A stretch of DNA of 42,802 bases, taken from positions 1-42,802 of the forward strand of contig CANFUJ010000006.1 in assembly GCA_947450165.1 (NCBI GenBank), read 5' to 3'. The notes below the pieces were generated by a model that worked only from the letters and a program-made list of their open reading frames with translations, did not search any database and was not told the DNA's origin. Each line of letters opens with the position of its first letter. Position 1 is the stretch's first letter. This document shows, one piece after another, positions 35,455-42,802 of the stretch. Source of the stretch: Chitinophagaceae bacterium (GTDB taxonomy: Bacteria; Bacteroidota; Bacteroidia; Chitinophagales; Chitinophagaceae). Both the position numbers and the translations under genes were made by a program.

Positions 35455-36645
35455 ATGAAACAAACACTTTTATTTGCATTACTTTTTTGTTGTTGCTTAA
35501 ATGGAATAAGCCAATCTTGGACTACACAAGAATTAGAAAAAGCAAATACCGCGGCGAATATTAATATCTTAAGCAATGAGGAAAAAGAAGTTATAAAATA
35601 TTTAAACTTAGCGAGGCTTTATCCTCAAAAATTTGCCATTATTGAAGTTAAAGATTATTCACCCTCATCATATAAAGAATCATTGTTGGTTACCCTAAAA
35701 TATAAGACACCTGTTGGATTATTATATTTTGATGAAAGCATGTATTTACTTGCAGAATGTTTCGCAAAAGAAAGCGGTGAATCAGGAAAAACTGGACATA
35801 ATCGAATTTCTTGTTCTAATGAATACGATGCTGAATGCTGCTCTTATGGATATGAACAAGGAAAAGATGTAGTACTTCAATTGCTTGTAGACAACGACGT
35901 TCCAAGTTTAGGACATAGAAATATATGTTTAGATGAATCATATAAAAAAGTAGGATTGAGTATAAAACCGCATACAACTTACCGATATTGTTGTGTGTTA
36001 GATTTTACAAGAAGTTCGCGAAATAACTATAAGAACGAACCTGTTATTCAGAATTCAAATCAATATGATCAACCTACTTATACGAATGAATCAACAATAA
36101 CAAATGAGTCTAATAGCACAACCACAACCACAAAAACAAAACGTCATAAATTAATTTCTTTAAAATTAGGCGGCAATGCAAATCTTTTATTTGACCATGT
36201 AAACAATTTTAATAATTTCAATAATGCTGTAAATAACCAAGTGTCATATCATTTAAATGCTATGTTTGGGTTTAATCTTGGTAAGGGTAAAAAAAATACA
36301 ACCTTAGGCTTGTTTGGCAATTTTGGAAAATACAACGCAAAGAATCCTACACTATTAAATAATAATTTATTTAGTTCAACCAATAATTTTCTTGAAATTG
36401 AAGGAGGCTTTTTGATAAAAGAATTTTTCAGAATTTCTGGAGGATACGGTTATACGACTTTAAATTCAATAAATCTATCTTCAAACAATTATGCTACTTT
36501 TTCTTCGGGTTTTTCAATAGGTCCTAAATGGCTAAAACTTGATTTTTTAAACACATTAATTATACCAAAAAATAATCAAAAAGTTATTTACAGACCATCT
36601 GTTGGACTTGCTTTGGTTTTAAATTTTATAAAGAAAAAATCTTAA
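35455..36645 (+). CDS. Secreted CAP-domain protein with C-terminal barrel-like domain
   Basis: 396 residues. Signal peptide 1-20 (LLFALLFCCCLNGISQS). CAP/SCP domain at about 40-187: KEVIKYLNLARLYPQKF, H115 in KTGHNRISC, E134 in SYGYEQGKDV, H154 in SLGHRNICL, and the final beta strand YRYCCVLDFTR. The two histidines and the glutamate of the CAP cavity are present. Several cysteines (120, 128, 129, 157, 179, 180) may form disulphides. A Thr/Asn-rich linker (about 190-230) leads to a C-terminal domain (about 235-396) of amphipathic strands (HKLISLKLGGNANLLFDHV, LNAMFGFNLGKG, RPSVGLALVLNFIKK), like an outer-membrane barrel or autotransporter-like end. A CAP domain fused to such a region is uncommon. 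Function unknown. Confidence 0.65.
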   Translation: MKQTLLFALLFCCCLNGISQSWTTQELEKANTAANINILSNEEKEVIKYLNLARLYPQKFAIIEVKDYSPSSYKESLLVTLKYKTPVGLLYFDESMYLLAECFAKESGESGKTGHNRISCSNEYDAECCSYGYEQGKDVVLQLLVDNDVPSLGHRNICLDESYKKVGLSIKPHTTYRYCCVLDFTRSSRNNYKNEPVIQNSNQYDQPTYTNESTITNESNSTTTTTKTKRHKLISLKLGGNANLLFDHVNNFNNFNNAVNNQVSYHLNAMFGFNLGKGKKNTTLGLFGNFGKYNAKNPTLLNNNLFSSTNNFLEIEGGFLIKEFFRISGGYGYTTLNSINLSSNNYATFSSGFSIGPKWLKLDFLNTLIIPKNNQKVIYRPSVGLALVLNFIKKKS

Positions 36646-36709
36646 TTCAATTGGATTAAGGTTAGTTGAAATAATAAAATATACTCACCACAAAAACTAT
36701 TTTATCCAA

Positions 36710-37105
36710 ATGAAACAATTCGTCATTTTTTTTACAATTTTATTTATTGGTTTAAACAATCTTCAAGCGCAAGTTTCCTTTAGCTGCACCTACAGACAAT
36801 ATTGCTATTGGAATGAAAATTCTGAGAAATATGAGGATTGTGAAGGCTATGAAGAAAGCTCATTATTTGTGATGAATAAAGCAGAAACAATGTTTACCCA
36901 TACAATTGAAACCCTTAAATCTACTTATTACATAGATAGGAAGGAGTATGATAAAAAAAATGATGTTTATACTTACAATGTAACTAGTGATGTTGGCAAT
37001 AAATACTATTATATTTTTGATCCGAAAAATAAAGAGGTAAGAGCCGTGTTTACAAAAGAAAGTAAAATTATTTTGTTGCGATTTGCGGTTAAAGCAATTT
37101 TTTAA
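36710..37105 (+). CDS. Small secreted protein of unknown function
   Basis: 131 residues. Signal peptide 1-20 (FFTILFIGLNNLQAQ) with a likely cut after QAQ. The mature part has SFSCTYRQYCYWNENSEKYEDCEGYEESSLFVMNKAETMF, mentioned here as the Cys-rich start (C25, C32, C44), then YDKKNDVYTYNVTSDVGNKYY. Two or three cysteines may form a disulphide. No family recognised. It follows the CAP-domain gene by 64 bases. Confidence 0.55.
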   Translation: MKQFVIFFTILFIGLNNLQAQVSFSCTYRQYCYWNENSEKYEDCEGYEESSLFVMNKAETMFTHTIETLKSTYYIDRKEYDKKNDVYTYNVTSDVGNKYYYIFDPKNKEVRAVFTKESKIILLRFAVKAIF

Positions 37106-37182
37106 TCTCACACTGCTTGAATAAAAAGCACCATATTTTCATCATCATAATTCCATCGTTATAAATCAAATCATAACTTTGA

Positions 37183-37945
37183 ATGATGAATAGTTTCTTG
37201 GAATTGGCTTTATTAATAATAGCTGGCTTTATAGGTGGATTTTTAAATACTGTTGTAAGTAGTGGCTCTGCGGTTACACTTCCTATTTTAATTTCATTCG
37301 GCATTTCACCCAACATTGCCAATGCTACCAACCGAATACCGGTATTTGTTGGGTTTCTGGCCTCAACGATTCAGTTTCACAAACAAAAATTAATTGATTG
37401 GAAGAAAACAATCACGCTTTCCATACCCTTAGTTGTGGGAACGATTATTGGTGTATTATTTGTAGAAGATTTACCTGGAAAAGCAGTTCATACCATTATT
37501 ACAATTGCTTTATTTGTTTCCTTTTTTCTCGCCATCACCAAATTCAAAAAACTAACCATTAAAAATAAAAAAACCCGCCACAAAAATCACCTTTGTCACG
37601 TATCTTCTTTTTTTGGTATTGGGTTTGTGGGGCGGAATAATCGTACTTGATACCGCAACATTTATTTTATTCTCTTTAATGCTTCACCTCGGTTTAGATT
37701 TCATAGAAGCCAATGCCATGAAAAGCGCTCTATGTTTTATTTTTAGTTTTGTTTCTTTGTGTTTATTTGCTTTAAATGATGATGTTAATTGGGTTTATGG
37801 AAGCTGCTTAGCTGTAGGTAGTTTTTTTGGGGGATTTGTTGGAAGTAAATTTGCGACTAAAGAAAAATCTAGGGTATGGGTTTTTATATTGTTAATTACA
37901 ATTTTATCCATCGAGATTTTATTATTGATTCTTAAAACTATTTAG
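37183..37945 (+). pseudogene. TauE/SafE-family permease broken by a one-base frameshift
   Basis: The first frame (from 37183) encodes FLELALLIIAGFIGGFLNTVVSSGSAVTLPILISFG and several further membrane helices, typical of TauE/SafE anion or sulfite exporters. At the A7 run 37567-37573 the frame changes: the next base onward reads CCC GCC ACA (PATKITFVTYLLFLVLGLWGG), which continues in the other frame to the stop at 37945 with GGIIVLDTATFILFSLML and three more helices. One A fewer (A6) restores a single open frame of about 250 residues. So the gene is either inactive, a sequencing error, or rescued by slippage on the A run. Confidence 0.75.
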
Positions 37946-38108
37946 GTTTGTTAAGTCGCCAAATAGTTGTTTTTAATTACTATCCAATCCTTTCTATTTT
38001 CCTCTATTTTTGAAAATAAAACCATGTAATCATAATATTTTGACACAATTTTTTATGATAACATTTGGGCAAAATACAAGCCTAAATTGTAGTTTTCCTG
38101 TTTTACAC

Positions 38109-38200
38109 GATTTTAAATATTTTACAAGAAAATCCTCTGAAACTCAATGTGGACTTATTTTATATTTTTATTTTGGGAGACCCAGTGCGGGAAAAAGGAG
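38109..38200 (+). repeat. Direct repeat ending GACCCAGTGCG, copy 1
   Basis: Shares with copy 2 the blocks CAAGAAAATCCTCTGAAA, a T-rich middle, ATTTTGG and GACCCAGTGCG, with small gaps. The copies are 362 bases apart, same orientation. Confidence 0.6.
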
Positions 38201-38281
38201 ATGAAATTTTTTACGAAAACCACTTGCGTATTTTTATTTGAGGAGGGTTATTGATTGGAAACTATGCTTATTTACGATATT

Positions 38282-38299
38282 GCAATATTGCAATATTAC
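38282..38299. repeat. GCAATATTGC palindromic block, second occurrence
   Basis: GCAATATTGCAATATTAC is identical to positions 1-18. It is built from the palindrome GCAATATTGC. Confidence 0.5.
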
Positions 38300-38470
38300 G
38301 TGTTCCCAACTCAAATAGCCAAATATTTTCACTAAAGTTTATTCATGAAAATTTACTCACTAAGGAAACTCTCTTTTGGTGCGTTTTTTTCTTTATTTAA
38401 TCTTTTTCGGTATAACTCGCTACACTAGTTTAATGATATGAGGCTGATTGATATGTTGCCCATTTTTCCA

Positions 38471-38560
38471 AGATTTTTAATTTTTTTCAAGAAAATCCTC
38501 TGAAATTCATGTGAGCTTAATTAAGTTTTTTATTTTGGTGACCCAGTGCGAAAAACAGGA
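38471..38560 (+). repeat. Direct repeat ending GACCCAGTGCG, copy 2
   Basis: Matches 38109-38200 closely at CAAGAAAATCCTCTGAAA and GACCCAGTGCG; the middle differs by a few substitutions and short gaps. Confidence 0.6.
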
Positions 38561-38770
38561 CATAAGCCTAATAACAGGATAGATATTTATATTGCCTATT
38601 TTTCTACCAAATATTGTTTCCGACAAAGTAGCTTTAAGAAATTATCAAAGCTTTTTTTGGGCAATTACTTTTCTTTGGCTTTAATGCTCATTTATTCAAG
38701 GTTTAAAAAAGTAAGTTAGAAATTTTAAAAAAATAAATGTCTCTACTAACTTGATTTCATTAAAACAATC

Positions 38771-41479
38771 TTAAGCATCCAATATTGGCATCAACCATTT
38801 GGTTGTTTCTTCAATAGTCATTCCCTTTCTATTAGCATAATCTACAACTTGATCGTTTTCAATTTTTCCAACGCCAAAGTATTTGCTTTCGGGATGTGCA
38901 AAATACCACCCGCAAACAGATGATGCAGGATACATCGCTAATGACTCTGTTAGATGAATGCCTGTATTTTCTTCGCCACCCAATAACTCAAACAATTTGT
39001 ATTTTTCGGTATGATCGGGGCAGGCTGGATATCCTGGAGCCGGACGAATGCCTGAATATTTTTCTTGTATTAAATCTTCGTTAGATAGTTCTTCATTTTG
39101 TTCATATCCCCAAAAATCTGTTCTGGTTTTTTTATGCATTAATTCTGCAAAAGCTTCTGCCAATCTATCTGCTAGTGCTTGTAAAATGATTTTATTATAA
39201 TCGTCTAGGTTGTCTTCAAATCGCTTGATATGTGTTTCTATTCCTTGAATCGTTACAGAAAATGCGCCGATGTAATCTTTTTTATCAGGATGAACAAAAT
39301 CGGCTAACGACAAATTAGGTTGACCTTCTGCTTTTTTAATTTGTTGTCTTAAAAACTCAAGGCGTATATTTGTACCCGTTATGTTAACACTATCAGGTGC
39401 TGATTTTTCAACTTCCCAGAAGCCAACAGTTCCTTTTGCACTAAGCCATTTTTCTTCAATGATTTGTTTTAATAAAGCTTGTGCATCTTGATATAACTTA
39501 GATGCTTCTTTGCCAATAATTTCGTCTTCTAAAATTGCTGGAAACTTTCCGTGCATTTCCCATGCAATGAAAAATGGTTGCCAATCGATGTAGGTTGCAA
39601 TTTCTCCTAGATCATAATCATAACTATCAAACACTTTATTACCTGTAAACGTTGGCTGAACTGGGTTGAAGTTTTCCCAATTTATAACGGCACTATTTTT
39701 TTGTGCTTCATTAAACGGCAATAATTTTTTCGCTGTTTTTTTATTTCCAAAATCTAGTTTTAGTTTTTCGTATTCCGATTTTATATCTCCTAAAAAACCA
39801 ACTTTTAAATCTTGATTAAGCAAATTTCCTGCAACGGTTACACTTCTAGATGCATCAAGCACATGAACCACACCTTGTTCAAATTCAGGTGCAATTTTTA
39901 CAGCTGTGTGCATTCTACTGGTGGTGGCACCTCCGATTAATAACGGCTTGTTTATTTTCAAACGCGTCATTTCTTTAGCAATGTGAACCATTTCATCCAA
40001 TGACGGCGTGATCAATCCACTCAAACCAATGATATCAACATTATGCTTTTGTGCTTCAGTTAAAATTTTATCTGCCGAAACCATAACGCCCAAATCTATT
40101 ATCTCATAACCATTACAACCCAATACCACACCAACTATATTTTTACCAATATCATGCACATCACCTTTTACGGTTGCCAATAATATTTTTGCTGGTCCTT
40201 TTTCATCTGCTTGATTAAAATCTCCTGCCGCTTTATTGTTTCTTCTATCTTCTTTTTCTTGTTCGATAAATGGTGTTAACACAGCCACAGCTTTCTTCAT
40301 TACACGCGCACTTTTCACAACCTGTGGTAAAAACATTTTTCCTGCGCCAAACAAATCACCTACGATATTCATTCCATCCATTAATGGTCCTTCAATTACA
40401 TCAAGTGGCTTTGGATATTTAATTCTTGCTTCTTCTGTATCTGCATCTATATATTCTGTAATGCCGTGTATTAGCGCATGTTCCATTCTCTTCTCTACAG
40501 ATTCTTTTCTCCAGCTTTCATCTTTTATAACAACTTTCCCTTTTGCTTTTACCGTATCTGCAAACACAATCAACTTTTCGGTTGCACCATTATCATCGTT
40601 GTTTTTATTTAAAATTACATTTTCACAAAGCTCTTTTAATGTTGGTTCAATATCATCGTAAATTACCAGCTGTCCTGCATTTACAATACCCATATCCATT
40701 CCTGCTTTTATGGCATGAAATAGAAACACACTATGAATCGCTTCTCTCACATGATCATTTCCCCTAAATGAAAACGACACATTACTCACGCCACCACTCA
40801 CTTTGGTTAATGGCATCAACTTTTTTATTTCTCTAGTAGCTTCAATAAAATCTACCGCATAATTATTATGCTCTTCGATTCCTGTTGCTATTGCAAAAAT
40901 ATTGGGATCAAAAATGATTTCTTCCGGAGCAAAGCCAACTTGCTCGGTTAGTATTTTATATGCACGATGACAAATCTCTACTTTTCTTTGTTTGGTGTCC
41001 GCTTGCCCTACTTCATCAAAGGCCATTACAATTACAGACGCACCAAAGTTTTTACAGATAATCGCTTGCTCGATGAATTTCTCTTCTCCTTCTTTCATCG
41101 ATATTGAGTTTACAATACATTTTCCTTGTACACATTTCAATCCAGCTTCTATGATTTCAAATTTACTGCTATCAATCATGATTGGAATCTTTGCAATGTC
41201 TGGTTCCGCTTGTAACAGATTTAAAAATGTAGTCATTGCTGATACGCCTTCTAGTAAGGCATCATCCATATTGATGTCTAAAATTTGTGCGCCACTTTCT
41301 ACTTGTTGACGAGCAACAGAAAGCGCCTCTTCAAATAATCCCTCACGAATTAAACGTGCAAACTTTTTACTACCGGTTACGTTAGTACGCTCCCCCACGT
41401 TTACAAAGTTGGTTTCTGGGCGAATGATTAATGGTTCTAGGCCACTTAATCTGAGGTATGGGTTGATATGTTGTTTCAT
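38771..41479 (-). CDS. metH: Cobalamin-dependent methionine synthase, folate, B12 and activation domains
   Basis: 902 residues, carrying the last three of the four MetH modules. Folate (pterin-binding) domain about 20-285, with [17 protein letters not shown] and [14 protein letters not shown]. Cobalamin cap and Rossmann domain about 320-560, with DVHDIG (440-445); H442 is the cobalt ligand. It is followed by [14 protein letters not shown]. Activation (SAM-binding) domain about 570-902 with [15 protein letters not shown] near 818-832. It makes methionine from homocysteine and methyltetrahydrofolate. The homocysteine domain is encoded by the gene upstream, 101 bases before this start. Such splits are common in Bacteroidota. 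Confidence 0.96.
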   Translation of the reverse strand: MKQHINPYLRLSGLEPLIIRPETNFVNVGERTNVTGSKKFARLIREGLFEEALSVARQQVESGAQILDINMDDALLEGVSAMTTFLNLLQAEPDIAKIPIMIDSSKFEIIEAGLKCVQGKCIVNSISMKEGEEKFIEQAIICKNFGASVIVMAFDEVGQADTKQRKVEICHRAYKILTEQVGFAPEEIIFDPNIFAIATGIEEHNNYAVDFIEATREIKKLMPLTKVSGGVSNVSFSFRGNDHVREAIHSVFLFHAIKAGMDMGIVNAGQLVIYDDIEPTLKELCENVILNKNNDDNGATEKLIVFADTVKAKGKVVIKDESWRKESVEKRMEHALIHGITEYIDADTEEARIKYPKPLDVIEGPLMDGMNIVGDLFGAGKMFLPQVVKSARVMKKAVAVLTPFIEQEKEDRRNNKAAGDFNQADEKGPAKILLATVKGDVHDIGKNIVGVVLGCNGYEIIDLGVMVSADKILTEAQKHNVDIIGLSGLITPSLDEMVHIAKEMTRLKINKPLLIGGATTSRMHTAVKIAPEFEQGVVHVLDASRSVTVAGNLLNQDLKVGFLGDIKSEYEKLKLDFGNKKTAKKLLPFNEAQKNSAVINWENFNPVQPTFTGNKVFDSYDYDLGEIATYIDWQPFFIAWEMHGKFPAILEDEIIGKEASKLYQDAQALLKQIIEEKWLSAKGTVGFWEVEKSAPDSVNITGTNIRLEFLRQQIKKAEGQPNLSLADFVHPDKKDYIGAFSVTIQGIETHIKRFEDNLDDYNKIILQALADRLAEAFAELMHKKTRTDFWGYEQNEELSNEDLIQEKYSGIRPAPGYPACPDHTEKYKLFELLGGEENTGIHLTESLAMYPASSVCGWYFAHPESKYFGVGKIENDQVVDYANRKGMTIEETTKWLMPILDA

Positions 41480-41491
41480 AAAAAAATTTCA

Positions 41492-41545
41492 GACGTTCAA
41501 AAGGTTCAATGAGTTCAATGAGTTCAAAAGGTTGGAAGCATTTTC
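41492..41545 (-). repeat. 9-nt phased repeat array inside the methionine synthase operon
   Basis: On the reverse strand it reads GAAAATGCTTCCAACCTTTT then 9-base units TTGAACTCA (two exact) and TTGAACCTT. The order and flank match the array at 8151-8265. It fills most of the 101-base spacer between the two metH genes. Confidence 0.65.
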
Positions 41546-41580
41546 GATTAGTGTCTTTTTGTTTCAATTGGTTTTTCTTA

Positions 41581-42591
41581 TCAATCTAAAACCACAGGCA
41601 ACTCCCTCGGTTTAAATTTACTCACTTCTTCTGCAATGTGTTTGATATGATCTGGGGTTGTTCCACAACATCCACCTACAATATTTACAAATCCCTCTTT
41701 TGCCCATTCTTCAATGATATGCGCTGTTTCGTGTGGTTGCTCATCATATTCACCAAACGCGTTTGGCAATCCTGCATTAGGATAAGCCGATGTGTAACAC
41801 TTAGCAATAGACGACAACTCTTCAATATGTGGACGCATTTCGCTTGCTCCAAGTGCGCAATTCAAACCAATGCTCAAAGGGTTTGCGTGTATTAAAGAAA
41901 TATAAAACGCTTCAAGCGTTTGTCCGCTTAACGTTCTACCACTTGCATCGGTGATGGTGCCACTAATCATGATCGGTAGTTCGGGTAAGTTATTTTTTCT
42001 AAAGAAATCTTTTATAGCATAAATAGCAGCTTTAGCATTTAACGTATCAAAAATGGTTTCAACCAATAATACATCTACGCCTCCATCTACCAAACCTTTT
42101 ATTTGTTCTTCATATGCAATAGCTACTTCATCAAAAGTTACTGCACGATATCCTGGGTTATTTACATCTGGAGAAAGTGAAAGCGTTTTATTTAAAGGTC
42201 CAATAGCGCCAGCCACAAATCTAGGTTTATCCGGGTTTTGAGCCGTGTATTCATCCGCAGCAATACGCGCACATTTTGCAGAAGCCACGTTTAATTCATA
42301 CGCTAGTTCTTGCATATCATAATCTGCTTGCGCAATGGTTGTGCTGCTGAATGTATTTGTTTCAATAATATCTGCACCCGCATCCAAATATTGTTTGTGA
42401 ATCCCAATAATAATGTCGGGTTGCGTAATGCTCAATAAATCATTATTTCCTTTTACATCCTTATGCCAGTTTGCAAATCGTGCGCCACGGTAATCTGCTT
42501 CTTCAAGTTTATGACGCTGAATCATTGTACCCATTGCGCCATCAATAATTAAAATCCTTTCTTTTAAAAGGTCTTTGATGTTATAATTCAT
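41581..42591 (-). CDS. metH: Methionine synthase, homocysteine-binding domain as a separate protein
   Basis: 336 residues, a (beta/alpha)8 homocysteine S-methyltransferase domain. Zinc-binding cysteines are C245 (GLNCALGAS), C308 and C309 ([12 protein letters not shown]). The N terminus has [16 protein letters not shown] and the loop ETNTFSSTT (77-85). It binds and activates homocysteine through zinc and hands it to the methylcobalamin of the partner protein. It is the first gene of the pair, upstream of the 902-residue protein. No obvious riboswitch is seen in the 211 bases before it. Confidence 0.93.
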   Translation of the reverse strand: MNYNIKDLLKERILIIDGAMGTMIQRHKLEEADYRGARFANWHKDVKGNNDLLSITQPDIIIGIHKQYLDAGADIIETNTFSSTTIAQADYDMQELAYELNVASAKCARIAADEYTAQNPDKPRFVAGAIGPLNKTLSLSPDVNNPGYRAVTFDEVAIAYEEQIKGLVDGGVDVLLVETIFDTLNAKAAIYAIKDFFRKNNLPELPIMISGTITDASGRTLSGQTLEAFYISLIHANPLSIGLNCALGASEMRPHIEELSSIAKCYTSAYPNAGLPNAFGEYDEQPHETAHIIEEWAKEGFVNIVGGCCGTTPDHIKHIAEEVSKFKPRELPVVLD

Positions 42592-42764
42592 AATGCTTTA
42601 TGTTTTATATAAGATTCAAATAATAGAACCTTAATGAACAATTATAATAACAATTGAAACGAAATTTTTGTTGTAAAAATTGAGGTAGCTAGTAAACGTT
42701 ATTCAAATCTGAAGCAATTCAGGAGGAGAAGTAGTCGTTTATTAGTTCAATTTTTAAAACACAT

Positions 42765-42802
42765 TTGTAAGGGTTGAACAATAAACAAATCTGACCTTAC
42801 AA
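42765..42802. repeat. Inverted repeat at the window edge
   Basis: TTGTAAGG (42765-42772) and CCTTACAA (42795-42802) are perfect 8-base arms. The left part, TTGTAAGGGTTGAA, equals the start of the palindromes at 8269 and 15505, so this is a relative of the array-terminal palindrome with a different right side. The window ends on it. Confidence 0.5.

Larger units (their letters stand above)
37946..38770. other. 825-bp spacer with repeats, no genes
   Basis: It contains two copies of a ~90-bp direct repeat (38109-38200 and 38471-38560) and a GCAATATTGCAATATTAC block (38282-38299) identical to the first 18 bases of the window. The frame at 38010-38204 runs over the repeat and has no protein features. 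The stretch may be the remains of a mobile or repetitive element. Confidence 0.6.

Noticed and set aside
38010-38204. 64-codon plus-strand frame
   Set aside because: It covers copy 1 of a non-coding direct repeat; the second copy does not keep the frame.
42592-42764. Possible cobalamin or SAM riboswitch before the methionine synthase genes
   Set aside because: I could not find the conserved core of either class on the minus strand; only the palindrome at the window edge is visible.

Overview
The window is about 43 kb of AT-rich chromosome from a member of the Bacteroidota, probably a free-living type. The assignment rests on several signs. Promoter-like boxes are of the TAnnTTTG kind and Shine-Dalgarno sites are sparse. 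Lipoproteins have Bacteroidota-style lipoboxes, Rho carries a long low-complexity insert, MetH is encoded as two proteins, and an ECF sigma factor is followed by a protein with a membrane anchor and a barrel-like C terminus. I cannot name the genus. No rRNA, tRNA, CRISPR array or transposase was seen.

Layout. 1-870 holds a 50-codon reading frame with an internal tandem repeat, between two terminators. 871-3717 carries cystathionine beta-synthase (minus) and an ammonium channel (plus). 4340-7892 is a core translation block: rplM-rpsI, rpsB-tsf and pyrH. 8332-15021 holds an S1-like RNA-binding protein, a minus-strand sigma factor / membrane-anchored barrel-like protein / lipoprotein operon, and rho. 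15533-17725 is katG. 18015-18904 is a HigB/HigA toxin-antitoxin pair with an inverted-repeat operator candidate.

19851-25016 is a tight five-gene operon in which every gene overlaps the next by 10-22 bases: a BtaA-like SAM-dependent aminocarboxypropyl transferase family protein, an NAD-dependent short-chain reductase/epimerase, an MBL-fold hydrolase, a PaaK/CapK-type adenylating enzyme and a FabH/OleA-type ketosynthase. It looks like an undescribed lipid or small-metabolite pathway. An 80%-identical 40-bp direct repeat lies on each side.

25277-37945 is accessory: a phosphodiester glycosidase, a divergent GH25 protein, small membrane proteins and lipoproteins, and a DMT transporter. Two small genes there share a ~58-nt conserved 5' leader. 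Then come four tandem paralogues (31332-35083) with a near-identical N-terminal ~80-residue module and unrelated acidic C termini, a CAP-domain protein, a small secreted protein, and a TauE/SafE permease broken by one base in an A7 run. 38771-42591 is the two-gene cobalamin-dependent methionine synthase.

Spacers between conserved genes are filled with several families of short dispersed repeats: 9-nt phased arrays ending in a palindrome, CACGAAG-type inverted copies, and a ~90-bp repeat at 38.1-38.6 kb. The two strongest candidates for something new are the five-gene operon and the modular paralogue array. The shared leader RNA and the repeat-bearing 50-residue peptide come next. All functional proposals come from reading motifs by eye; no database search was run.
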